Source: Anaerolineales bacterium (GTDB lineage: Bacteria > Chloroflexota > Anaerolineae > Anaerolineales > E44-bin32). Taken from it: a DNA stretch of 9,014 nucleotides. Under the pieces are notes generated by a model. That model was not told the origin of the DNA. It did no database searches and was given only the letters and a program-made list of their open reading frames with translations. Numbering within the stretch: position 1 is the first letter of the stretch; each line of letters begins with the position of its first letter. Both the position numbers and the translations under genes were made by a program. Positions 1 to 6,290 of this stretch are shown piece by piece. The stretch spans positions 1 through 9,014 of the forward strand of contig JAHFAU010000074.1 in the NCBI GenBank assembly GCA_023250385.1, written 5' to 3'.

Positions 1-375
1 CACGCTTCCCTGATCTCAACTCTGGGCATCTTCGCGGCTGGACTGTTCCTGGCCTATGCCTGGCTGCGGACTCGGGCTCTGTGGCTCCCCATCGGGCTGC
101 ATATTGGCTGGAACTTCCTCGAGGGCCCGGTCTTCGGCTTTGAAGTGAGCGGCAATCCAACGCTCGCGCTGATTCGGCATGTGGTTAGCGGGCCTGAGCT
201 GGTCACCGGCGGCGCGTTCGGGCCCGAAGCCGGGCTGGTCGTGCTGCCCGCCATGCTGTTGGGGGCTGGCTTGATCTGGTGGTACACCCGCCATCGAATT
301 ACAGCCGCTGGCTCGCAGGCGGCCGCCGAACAAGCCGGAACCCGCGTCACCCCCACAGCTAGCGCTCGACCGTAG
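1..375 (+). CDS. CPBP-family intramembrane metalloprotease, C-terminal part (partial, 5' end outside window)
   Basis: The open frame runs from the first base to a TAG stop and gives 124 residues with no start, so the gene begins outside the window. The visible part carries the last conserved CPBP (Abi/CAAX-protease-like) motif, in which a His and an Asn four residues apart (H34 and N38 of the fragment) sit in a membrane helix after LWLPIGLHIGW. It continues with the family-typical GPELVTGGAFGPE loop (residues 64-76) and a final hydrophobic segment at about 78-95. The tail is polar and rich in Ala and Thr. Family members are integral membrane proteins, some of them proteases acting on prenylated or bacteriocin-type substrates. 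The substrate cannot be told from sequence. The glutamate motifs needed to judge activity lie upstream of the window. The family assignment is firm, the function is not. Confidence 0.85.
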   Translation, partial: HASLISTLGIFAAGLFLAYAWLRTRALWLPIGLHIGWNFLEGPVFGFEVSGNPTLALIRHVVSGPELVTGGAFGPEAGLVVLPAMLLGAGLIWWYTRHRITAAGSQAAAEQAGTRVTPTASARP

Positions 376-377
376 TC

Positions 378-396
378 TCCCCGGCAGACTCGGGGA
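378..396 (+). other. GC-rich hairpin after the CPBP gene, possible weak terminator
   Basis: TCCCCG (378-383) and CGGGGA (391-396) form a perfect 6-bp stem around a 7-nt loop, three bases after the CPBP stop codon. No T tract follows, so it is a poor intrinsic terminator. It directly abuts the -35 box at 398-403, so an operator role is also possible. Confidence 0.35.
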
Positions 397-397
397 C

Positions 398-426
398 TTG
401 ACTCTATAGCACAGGTGTTCTATACT
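398..426 (+). promoter_or_regulatory. Sigma70-type promoter for the membrane protein / transglycosylase pair
   Basis: A -35 box TTGACT (398-403) and a -10 box TATACT (421-426) are separated by exactly 17 nt, each one base from consensus. Transcription would start near 433, leaving a short leader of about 30 nt before the ATG at 463. The AT-rich boxes stand out in otherwise GC-rich DNA, which supports a real promoter. Confidence 0.75.
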
Positions 427-462
427 GCCGTGACCGAACAAACGTGCTAAGGGAGGTGCGCT

Positions 463-1089
463 ATGTCGGTCTACACGGAACAACTGAGGCAAGTCGGAGG
501 GTCGGGTGGCCGAATTCGGCCGTGGGTCGGCCTGCTGCGCAGCGAGCGGGACCGGGTATTCACCTTGATCATGCTCGGTGCCTTGGTGACGTTCGAGCTG
601 TTCAACTTCAGCACTACGGAGTTCGCGCTGAAGGATCTGTTGGGCGGCCTGCGCCTGGGGACGGCCCAGTGGGCAACGATTCTGGCCTTCGCCTTCAGCG
701 CGGTCGATTTCGCTGGCGTAGCCTGGTTGTTCACCCCGAAACAGGGGGCACGGGTCGAAGCCTGGTATTTGGTCGGTGCCTGGTTGCTGGCGGCCACCAT
801 GAATGCCACGCTCACCTGGTGGTCGGTCTCGCTCGCCCTGCTGCAGCATGAGTCCTTGGGGAATGAGATTATCGCTCGAGAGACGTTGCTCTCCAGTGCG
901 CCGGTTTTCGTGGCAGGGTTGATCTGGCTGCTGCGGGTGCTGCTGATCGGCAGTTTCACCCTGGCCGCCCGCCGGCCCTCGGGGGCTGAATTGCAATCCC
1001 CGGTCGCAGCTGCTCCGCTTGCCTCAACTCAATCGATTGGCAAGTCGGGCCGCCGAACCCTGATTGCCCGGCCAATTCACCAGCGGTAG
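463..1089 (+). CDS. Uncharacterised four-helix membrane protein
   Basis: I do not recognise this 208-residue protein. A strong ribosome binding site, GGGAGGTG (451-458), lies just before the ATG, and a good promoter lies 36 nt further upstream. The protein has a polar N-terminus of about 30 residues with basic positions. Four hydrophobic segments follow at about residues 32-50, 69-90, 100-126 and 145-168, and the last 40 residues are polar and basic with four Arg and one Lys. Helix 3 is rich in Trp and small residues (WYLVGAW to TLTWW), and a short acidic and polar loop (129-141) separates helices 3 and 4. No enzymatic motif is visible. The next gene, a lytic transglycosylase, follows after 8 nt with its ribosome binding site overlapping this stop codon, so the two are almost certainly co-translated and may act together at the cell envelope. 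That shared role is inference. Confidence 0.8.
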   Translation: MSVYTEQLRQVGGSGGRIRPWVGLLRSERDRVFTLIMLGALVTFELFNFSTTEFALKDLLGGLRLGTAQWATILAFAFSAVDFAGVAWLFTPKQGARVEAWYLVGAWLLAATMNATLTWWSVSLALLQHESLGNEIIARETLLSSAPVFVAGLIWLLRVLLIGSFTLAARRPSGAELQSPVAAAPLASTQSIGKSGRRTLIARPIHQR

Positions 1090-1097
1090 GACCCGGA

Positions 1098-1742
1098 ATG
1101 CGGGCGATGCGGACGTTTGTCTGGCTGCCAGTCGTCCTGGCAGCCAGTTTCCCCATCGGGCTCCTGACCGCCTGGACGACCGTGCTGCCAAGGCGGCATC
1201 CGCAGCGGATCATCCAGCCGAACGCTGCGCTGGTTCCGGCACGCCCCTCGATTTCGCACGCCTTCACTCCGGAGGTGCAGCACTGGGCTCCCGAGATTGG
1301 GCGCTGGTCGGCCGAGTTCGGTTTGCCGGCCGACCTGATCGCAACCGTGATGCAGATCGAGTCCTGCGGGCATCCCCAGGTGGAATCGACGGCCGGCGCC
1401 CTCGGTCTCTTCCAGGTCATGCCTTTCCATTTTGGTGGGGGAGAAGATCCGCTGCTGCCGGAGGTCAACGCCTCCAGGGGTTTGAGCTACCTGGCCCGAG
1501 GGTTTGAATTGACCGGCGGAGACCTCGCGCTAACTCTGGCAGGCTACAACGGCGGCCATGGGATGATCTCCCGTCCGGCTGCGGGCTGGCCCGCCGAAAC
1601 CCAGCGCTATGTGAGATGGGGCACCCAGATTCTGAGCGATATTCAGCAGGGTTCAATCCCCAGCCCCGGACTCGCAGCCTGGCTGGACGCCGGTGGGGCC
1701 AGCCTGTGCCGCCGGGCGGCCGCCGCGCTCGGGATTGATTGA
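1098..1742 (+). CDS. Membrane-anchored SLT-type lytic transglycosylase
   Basis: The 214-residue product begins with a short basic stretch and a single hydrophobic segment (about 7-28), a signal anchor or uncleaved signal peptide, then a linker to about 57. The catalytic domain follows: the SLT glutamate E88 in MQIES, a conserved AGALGLFQVMPF segment (99-110), and the AGYNGG motif (148-153). After this comes WPAETQRYVRW (164-174), which resembles the substrate-groove end of the fold. Such enzymes cleave the MurNAc-GlcNAc bond of peptidoglycan and leave a 1,6-anhydro end, acting outside the membrane. AGGA (1088-1091), overlapping the previous gene's TAG stop, sits 6 nt before the first ATG. The in-frame ATG at 1107 would be 15 nt away, so the first is preferred. 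The enzyme is small with no LysM or other binding domain, as in VirB1-like remodelling enzymes that serve a partner machine. That likeness is only suggestive. Confidence 0.88.
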   Translation: MRAMRTFVWLPVVLAASFPIGLLTAWTTVLPRRHPQRIIQPNAALVPARPSISHAFTPEVQHWAPEIGRWSAEFGLPADLIATVMQIESCGHPQVESTAGALGLFQVMPFHFGGGEDPLLPEVNASRGLSYLARGFELTGGDLALTLAGYNGGHGMISRPAAGWPAETQRYVRWGTQILSDIQQGSIPSPGLAAWLDAGGASLCRRAAAALGID

Positions 1743-1771
1743 GCCGCCGGGAGGGCGGCACACCTGCCGCC
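1743..1771. terminator. Two alternative GC-rich hairpins between convergent genes, possible bidirectional terminator
   Basis: GCCGCC (1743-1748) can pair with GGCGGC (1754-1759). Alternatively GGCGGCA (1754-1760) pairs with TGCCGCC (1765-1771) around a 4-nt loop. The two structures share the central arm and exclude each other. They lie in the 50-bp gap between the transglycosylase stop and the kinase stop, where a terminator is expected, but neither strand has a T tract. Confidence 0.4.
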
Positions 1772-1792
1772 AGCGTGCCGGTAGTTTGAGGC

Positions 1793-3190
1793 TCAGGCCG
1801 AGGCGGGCGCCGAGTCTGCTGTGACTATGCCCACCCTCGGCAGCCAGACCGAGAAGGTGGTCCCCTTCCCCACTTCAGACGCCACCTCGATCCTGCCATT
1901 GTGGCTGCGGGTGATCCAATAGGCGATCGAGAGACCGAGACCGGCGCCGCCGAATTCGCTTCGTTTCCGAGCTGGGTCGATCCGATAGAAGCGCTCAAAG
2001 ATGTGGGGCAACTCCTCCTGGGGCATTCCGCGTCCGGTGTCTGACACCGTCAGCCGGGCCCAACCTTCCACACAACCGAGCGACAGCGTCACCACCCCAC
2101 CGGAAGCGGTGTGATCCAGCGCATTGGCGACCAGGTTCAGAAATACCTGCTTCAGCCGGTCCTTGTCTCCCTGCACCTGGACCTGCTCCTCCCGCCCAAT
2201 CTCCACCCGCACCCCGTTCGAGGCCAGCACCTTCGCTTGCTTGAATACTTCCAACATCAGGGTATCGAGCTCGAGTTGCTCCAACACCAGCGGCAAGCGA
2301 CCCGATTCGGCCTGCGCTAACAACAGCAAATCGTTCACCATCCGCGACATCCGATCGACCTCGGCCTTGATAGCCTCCAGCGACTCCGGATCGGCGGTCT
2401 TCATTCGCCGGATCAGATCTACGTTGCCTCGAATGGTGGTGAGGGGCGTTCGCAGCTCGTGCGACACATCTGCCAGGAAGCGCCGCTGGGTCTCAAACAG
2501 CCCTTCCAGCCGCTCCAGCGTCTCGTTGAATGCCTGGGTCAACCGCCCGACCTCGCCTCGGGGAGGGCCGGCCAGCGGGATACGCCGGGAGAGGTCGTCG
2601 GCCCGGGTGATCTGCACGGCCGTTTCGGTGGCTCGATCCAGCGGTCGAAGAGCCGCGCCGGCAGTCGACCAGCCCACCAGCCCCGCCGCTGCCACCGCCA
2701 TGATTCCTCCCACCACCATCAGAATCAGCAGATTGCTCAACGCTTGGCGCACCGTCGCCAGGGAGCTGGCCAGCTGCAGGTACCCGACGATCCGATTCTC
2801 GGGCTGGGCGATCAGCGGATAGGTCAGCACTCGGTATTCGACCTCGTCCAGCATCACGTTTCGGTACCGAGCCGCGGCCAGTCCGGGGGCCAATTCATCC
2901 AGCGGCAGGTCTTGCAGGCCGGGGGCCTGGACTGCGAGTACGCCGTCGGTCTGCCAGACCTGAACTTGCGCATCGGCGGTGAGGTTCAGCGCCAGGGACG
3001 GGAATCCGATGACTCCGTCGACCGTCCGGATCGCGGCGCTGCGGATATCGGAGGCCGTCGAGAGCAGCGAGTCGTCGACTTGTTTGGTCAGCAAATAGGA
3101 CAGCAGCAGGTAGACCGCCGCGCCGAACAGGACCAGCACGCCCGTGAGTATCCCGCTGTACCAGAGAGTCAACCGCGCCCGCAGGGTCAC
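1793..3190 (-). CDS. Sensor histidine kinase of an OmpR-type two-component system
   Basis: This 465-residue protein has the classic membrane kinase layout. The first transmembrane helix is at about 13-35, followed by an extracytoplasmic sensor region of about 115 residues and a second helix at 152-174. A HAMP linker runs to about 228. The phosphoacceptor region reads FLADVSHELRTPL with His244. The ATP-binding domain shows the N box (N352, N356), DTGRG (384-388), FERFYR (398-403) and GGAGLGL (414-420). All key residues are present, so it should be active. The start is GTG and overlaps the regulator's stop by four bases (GTGA, 3187-3190), with AGAGG close upstream inside the regulator gene, which points to translational coupling. 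The sensor region (36-151) shows no motif I recognise, so the signal is unknown. No transcription terminator with a T tract follows the gene. Confidence 0.95.
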   Translation of the reverse strand: MTLRARLTLWYSGILTGVLVLFGAAVYLLLSYLLTKQVDDSLLSTASDIRSAAIRTVDGVIGFPSLALNLTADAQVQVWQTDGVLAVQAPGLQDLPLDELAPGLAAARYRNVMLDEVEYRVLTYPLIAQPENRIVGYLQLASSLATVRQALSNLLILMVVGGIMAVAAAGLVGWSTAGAALRPLDRATETAVQITRADDLSRRIPLAGPPRGEVGRLTQAFNETLERLEGLFETQRRFLADVSHELRTPLTTIRGNVDLIRRMKTADPESLEAIKAEVDRMSRMVNDLLLLAQAESGRLPLVLEQLELDTLMLEVFKQAKVLASNGVRVEIGREEQVQVQGDKDRLKQVFLNLVANALDHTASGGVVTLSLGCVEGWARLTVSDTGRGMPQEELPHIFERFYRIDPARKRSEFGGAGLGLSIAYWITRSHNGRIEVASEVGKGTTFSVWLPRVGIVTADSAPASA

Positions 3191-3867
3191 GATTCCTCTC
3201 GCATCACGTAGCCCACTCCGCGGACAGTGTGGATCAGCCGCAGTTCCCCAGCCGCCTCAGTCTTTTGCCGCAGGTAGCGCACGTAGACTTCGATGATGTT
3301 GCTCTCGCCGCCAAAGTCATAGCCCCACACCCGATCGTAGATCTGGTCCCGGGTCAGAACCTGGCGGGGATGGCGCAGGAACAGCTCGAGCAGCTCGTAT
3401 TCCTTGGCTGTCAGACCGATCTCACGGCTGCCGCGGAAGGCCTGATGGGTGCCGGTGTCCAAGCGCAGGTCGGAGAAGGAGACCAGCTCTGGTCCCTCTT
3501 CCGGCTTCGCTCGCCGGAGCAAGGCCCGAACCCTCGCCAGCAGCTCTTCGAGATCAAAGGGCTTGACCAGGTAATCGTCGGCCCCGGCGTCGAGGCCCTC
3601 CACCCGGTCGGCCACCGCGTCTTTAGCGGTGAGCATGATTATCGGAACCGCGCCGCCCGAGCGCAGCCGGCGGCACACTTCTAGGCCATCCAGGCCGGGC
3701 AGCATCCAGTCCAGCACGACCAGATCGGCCGCTCGCTCGCGGGCCTTCAGCAGCCCTTCCGGGCCGGAGGCGGCAGTGTCCACCGAGTATCCTTCATACG
3801 CCAATCCGCGCCGGAGCAGCTGAAGGATACTGGGATCATCCTCGATCACCAGGATGTGCTCACGCAT
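3187..3867 (-). CDS. OmpR/PhoB-family response regulator
   Basis: The 226-residue protein has an N-terminal receiver domain with the acidic pair D10/D11, phosphoacceptor Asp53 in VVLDWMLPGLDG, Thr80 and Lys102 (VKPF). A C-terminal winged-helix DNA-binding domain follows (about 128-226), containing LTAKEYELLELF, VLTRDQIYDRVWG and the terminal VRGVGYVM. Length and motifs are normal for the family. It is the DNA-binding partner of the overlapping kinase gene downstream. It starts 55 nt after the rplL stop on the same strand. I see neither a clear terminator nor a good promoter in that gap, and the Shine-Dalgarno sequence before its ATG is weak (only TTGGG directly adjacent). It may therefore be expressed at low level by readthrough from the ribosomal operon. 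Its target genes cannot be told from the window. Confidence 0.96.
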   Translation of the reverse strand: MREHILVIEDDPSILQLLRRGLAYEGYSVDTAASGPEGLLKARERAADLVVLDWMLPGLDGLEVCRRLRSGGAVPIIMLTAKDAVADRVEGLDAGADDYLVKPFDLEELLARVRALLRRAKPEEGPELVSFSDLRLDTGTHQAFRGSREIGLTAKEYELLELFLRHPRQVLTRDQIYDRVWGYDFGGESNIIEVYVRYLRQKTEAAGELRLIHTVRGVGYVMREES

Positions 3868-3922
3868 CCCAACTATGGTACCGCGGGAGCCGGCAGCCTG
3901 GATGACAGACAGTTTTACCGGA

Positions 3923-4303
3923 TTAGGAAACCTCGACGGTAGCCCCGGCGGCTTCCAGCTTCGATTTGGCGTCCTGGGCCGCCTCTTTGCTCGCCGCCTC
4001 CAGGACCTTGGCCCCGGCAGTCTCTGCTAAGTCTTTGGCGTCCTTGAGCCCCAAGGTGGTAATCTGGCGGATCGCCTTGATGACGTCGATCTTCTTCGGG
4101 CCGACGTCTTTCAAAACCACCTGGAATTCGGTCTGTTCTTCGGCCGGCTCGGCCTCCGCAACAGCCGCCATCGCCGGTGCGGCCATCGCCATAGGCGCCG
4201 CCGCCGAAACTCCCCACTCTTCTTCCAGCATCTTGGTCAATTCCGCCGCCTCCAGGACGGTCAGATTGCCAAGTTGGTCCGCGAGTTTCTTCAGATCGGT
4301 CAT
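3923..4303 (-). CDS. rplL: 50S ribosomal protein L7/L12
   Basis: The 126-residue product has the three parts of L7/L12: an N-terminal dimerisation and L10-binding helix region (about 1-33), an Ala/Glu/Pro-rich flexible hinge (about 34-56) and the globular C-terminal domain with KKIDVIKAIRQIT and LGLKDAKDL, which contacts elongation factors. It forms dimers on the L10 C-terminal helix as the ribosomal stalk and recruits EF-Tu and EF-G to stimulate GTP hydrolysis. GGGAG (minus strand, 4313-4317) lies 9 nt before the ATG. It is the last gene of the ribosomal block, 56 nt after rplJ. No terminator is visible after its TAA, and rpoB does not follow it. Where most families have Gly the domain has Thr (ITTLGL), a minor variation. 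Confidence 0.97.
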   Translation of the reverse strand: MTDLKKLADQLGNLTVLEAAELTKMLEEEWGVSAAAPMAMAAPAMAAVAEAEPAEEQTEFQVVLKDVGPKKIDVIKAIRQITTLGLKDAKDLAETAGAKVLEAASKEAAQDAKSKLEAAGATVEVS

Positions 4304-4359
4304 CTTTGAATTCTCCCTCTCAGGTTATAGGTGTCCCATCGGCTGCCGGGGCTCGGAGC

Positions 4360-4893
4360 TCAGGCGGCCTCCGGGCTCTTCTTTTGGGAATAGGCGTGGA
4401 TTACTCCGACCAATCCTCGCAGGGCCGCCGCCAACACCCTGGCCGCCTGGCTCGCAGGGGTGGTCAGTAGTCCGAGCAATTGGGCCCGCACGACTGGTAG
4501 TGGCGGCAGATTCGCAAACCGAACAATCTGCGCCTCGTCATACAAACTCCCATCGATCAGTCCGCCCTTGATTCGCATCCCCGGGTTCTCTCGGCTGAGG
4601 TCAGCGATCACTTTGGCGACCGCTGGCACATCCTCGACCGCAAAACCGATCGCAGTGGTTCCGTGCATCAACCCCGCTGGGAAGGGAAGTTTTAGCTCTT
4701 GGAAGGCCAACCGCATCAATGTGTTCTTGACGATATGAAACTCGCCTCCGAGCTCACGGATCTGATTGCGCAGCACTTCCATCTGCTTTACGGAGAGGCC
4801 AGAATAGGAGGTCAGAATCAACCCCTTTGACTGATTGGCCAACTCTTGATACTGGGCCACCAGGGCTTGTTTTCGGGCTTTTGTAATCGCCAA
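4360..4893 (-). CDS. rplJ: 50S ribosomal protein L10 (TTG start)
   Basis: L10 anchors the stalk to 23S rRNA and carries the L7/L12 dimers. I choose the TTG at 4891-4893 as start. AAAGGAG (4900-4906) lies 6 nt upstream, the product begins M-AITKARKQALVAQYQEL as L10 should, and the length of 177 residues is normal. A longer reading from an ATG at 4989 would add 32 residues, but that codon and much of the added stretch lie in the leader, and the frame would run through the attenuator hairpin and T tract, so it is rejected. Recognisable segments are YSGLSVKQMEVLR (about 30-42), HIVKNTLMRLA (53-63), NLPPLPVVRAQLLGLL in the C-terminal part, and a last amphipathic helix (about 145-170) expected to bind L12. 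Expression is probably set by the attenuator in front of it. Confidence 0.95.
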   Translation of the reverse strand: MAITKARKQALVAQYQELANQSKGLILTSYSGLSVKQMEVLRNQIRELGGEFHIVKNTLMRLAFQELKLPFPAGLMHGTTAIGFAVEDVPAVAKVIADLSRENPGMRIKGGLIDGSLYDEAQIVRFANLPPLPVVRAQLLGLLTTPASQAARVLAAALRGLVGVIHAYSQKKSPEAA

Positions 4894-4899
4894 TCTCTT

Positions 4900-4906
4900 C
4901 TCCTTT
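4900..4906 (-). promoter_or_regulatory. Ribosome binding site that decides the rplJ TTG start
   Basis: AAAGGAG on the minus strand lies 6 nt before TTG (4891-4893) and 6 nt after the attenuator T tract ends. No comparable site precedes the upstream in-frame ATG at 4987-4989. Confidence 0.85.
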
Positions 4907-4912
4907 CGGTCG

Positions 4913-4954
4913 AAAAAAAACGCCTTTGCCGTCGCAGGTCGCTCTGGCAAAGGC
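4913..4954 (-). terminator. Intrinsic terminator / attenuator before rplJ
   Basis: On the minus strand GCCTTTGCC (4946-4954) and GGCAAAGGC (4922-4930) form a perfect 9-bp stem with a 15-nt loop. One G follows, then eight T (4913-4920). This is a textbook intrinsic terminator placed before, not after, a gene. Together with the L10 leader motif upstream it forms a transcription attenuator controlling rplJ and rplL. Confidence 0.92.
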
Positions 4955-4982
4955 TCGCCTCTCCGATCAGATCGGAAATCGT

Positions 4983-5039
4983 CCTTCACCTCGGCAGGGG
5001 ATTAAGCTCCGCCAAACGGAACGCCTGCTGTCTCGGGTG
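4983..5039 (-). promoter_or_regulatory. Ribosomal protein L10 leader (L10-L12 binding RNA)
   Basis: The minus strand of the rplA-rplJ gap reads CCGAGACAGCAGG, then an inner hairpin (TTCCG with CGGAG around TTTGG), then GCTTAATC and CCCTGCCGAGGTG. The AGCAGG/CCTGC outer helix, the conserved TTAAT and the flanking GA-containing internal loop match the L10 leader family known upstream of rplJ in Firmicutes, Actinobacteria and others. There the L10(L12) complex binds it and represses its own operon. GGTGAAGG at the 3' edge (4983-4990) can pair with CCTTTGCC (4946-4953), the left arm of the terminator, with 8 pairs including two wobbles. This would be an antiterminator that L10 binding could disrupt. 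A further palindrome, TCCGAT/ATCGGA (4962-4976), lies between them. The remainder of the gap (5041-5125) holds only a weak CCCGG/CCGGG hairpin (5071-5092), and no promoter is seen. Confidence 0.85.
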
Positions 5040-5125
5040 AACGTTGTTGACTTGCCGTCTCCGCCTCCGACCCGGTGATCCAGATGCCCGGGCCTTCAGC
5101 GGTTCGATGCCTTGTCTGCTCCTAG

Positions 5126-5830
5126 CTACATTGCCTGCGCCGCAGTTGGGTCGACTTTCACTCCCGGGCCCATGGTGCTGGTAACGACTACTTTCCGAAT
5201 GTAATTCCCTTTGGCCGAGGCCGGTCGAGCTCGTTTCACAACATCCATCAAAGCCGCCATGTTGTCATAGAGCATCTCGGTCCCGAAGGAGGCCTTTCCG
5301 ATCGGCACATGCAGGTTGGCGGACTTGTCCAACCTGAATTCTACCCTGCCAGCCTTGAGTTCCTTAATCACTCGCGGCAGATCCTGGCCAGGGACCACGG
5401 TTCCGGCTTTGGGATTCGGCATCAATCCTCGCGGCCCCAAGATCTTGCCCAACCGTCCGGCTTTCCCCATCATCGAGGGGGTGGCGACGGTGGCATCGAA
5501 GTCGGTCCAGCCCTTTTGGATCCGATCAATAATCTCGTCATCCGCGATGAAATCCGCGCCGGCCTGCTGGGCCAGTCGGGCATCGTCGCCTTCCGCGAAG
5601 GCGACCACCCGGACCGACTTACCCAGCCCGTGGGGGAACTGAACCATCTCGCGAATCTGCTGTTCCGCATGTCGCGGGTCGACCCCCAGCCGAAGATGGA
5701 TTTCGATGGTTCCGTCGAACTTGGAGAAAGATGTCTCTTTCGCCAACTCGAGCGCCCGGCGCGGTTCGTAAAGCTCTTGGGGACCAATTTTCTCCAGCGC
5801 CGCTCGGTATTGCTTTCCGTGTTTCGCCAT
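5126..5830 (-). CDS. rplA: 50S ribosomal protein L1
   Basis: The 234-residue product is a full-length L1, with the N-terminal MAKHGKQYRAALEKI, FDGTIEIHLRLGVDPRHAEQQ, the family signature ILGPRGLMPNPKAGTV (about 129-144) and the C-terminal KGNYIRKVVVTSTMGPGVKVD. L1 forms the L1 stalk on 23S rRNA and helps release deacylated tRNA from the E site. In many bacteria it also represses the rplK-rplA mRNA by binding a site that mimics rRNA. I did not find a convincing copy of that site here. The ATG is 6 nt after the rplK stop and its GGAG overlaps that stop codon, so translation is coupled to rplK. A 232-nt regulatory gap follows before rplJ. Confidence 0.98.
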   Translation of the reverse strand: MAKHGKQYRAALEKIGPQELYEPRRALELAKETSFSKFDGTIEIHLRLGVDPRHAEQQIREMVQFPHGLGKSVRVVAFAEGDDARLAQQAGADFIADDEIIDRIQKGWTDFDATVATPSMMGKAGRLGKILGPRGLMPNPKAGTVVPGQDLPRVIKELKAGRVEFRLDKSANLHVPIGKASFGTEMLYDNMAALMDVVKRARPASAKGNYIRKVVVTSTMGPGVKVDPTAAQAM

Positions 5831-5836
5831 CGATTG

Positions 5837-6262
5837 CTACTCCGTGACCTCAATCCCCATGTTGCGGGCGGTGCCTTCAATCTGTCGCATTGCACCTTCG
5901 AGATCAATCGCATTCAAGTCCTTCAGCTTGACCTCGGCGATTTCCCGAATCTGATCGCGAGTGACGCTCCCAACCTTCAGCCGGTTGGGCTCGCCCGATC
6001 CCTTCTCGACCCCGGCGGCCTTGCGCAGCAGCACCGCCGCAGGCGGGGTCTTCAGAATGAAGCTGAAGCTGCCGTCTACGAAGATGGTGATCTCCGCCGG
6101 AAGTATCTCGCCGCTCTGACTGGCCGTCCGGGCGTTGTATTCCTTGCAGAAGGCCATCAGATTGATGCCGTGGGGAGCCAGCACCGTCCCGATGGGCGGA
6201 GCCGGGGTGGCTCGGCCCGCCGTAATCTGCAGCTTAACCACGGTCTTGATTTTCTTGGCCAC
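5837..6262 (-). CDS. rplK: 50S ribosomal protein L11 (GTG start)
   Basis: L11 binds the GTPase-associated region of 23S rRNA with L10 and L12 and helps elongation and release factors act; it is also needed for RelA activation. The start is GTG at 6260-6262, giving 141 residues beginning MAKKIKTVVKLQITAGRATP, exactly the usual length. The frame stays open upstream, but that part overlaps nusG in another frame and has no L11 likeness. AGGAG (6275-6279) lies 12 nt before the GTG, a rather long spacing. Pro-rich APPIG and HGINLMAFCKEYNART are present. The segment usually written GPALGQ is GTVLAP here (25-30), a departure from the norm. The C-terminal domain with KVGSVTRDQIREIAEVK is intact. The gene follows nusG after 28 nt and precedes rplA. 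Confidence 0.97.
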   Translation of the reverse strand: MAKKIKTVVKLQITAGRATPAPPIGTVLAPHGINLMAFCKEYNARTASQSGEILPAEITIFVDGSFSFILKTPPAAVLLRKAAGVEKGSGEPNRLKVGSVTRDQIREIAEVKLKDLNAIDLEGAMRQIEGTARNMGIEVTE

Positions 6263-6290
6263 TGGCTCGCTCTGCTCCTGGCTGCTCGGT

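Noticed and set aside
16..996. Long minus-strand open frame of 326 codons opposite the CPBP and membrane protein genes
   Set aside because: Its product is Gln-, Arg- and Pro-rich with no domain, while the opposite strand has two convincing genes with promoter and ribosome binding site. It is a GC-driven shadow.
2459..3211. Plus-strand open frame of 250 codons antisense to the kinase gene
   Set aside because: The Gln/Arg/His-rich product has no recognisable domain and lies opposite an intact histidine kinase gene.
4304..4359. Possible promoter (TATAAC) between rplJ and rplL
   Set aside because: No -35 box at suitable spacing. The gap is short and the genes belong to one operon.
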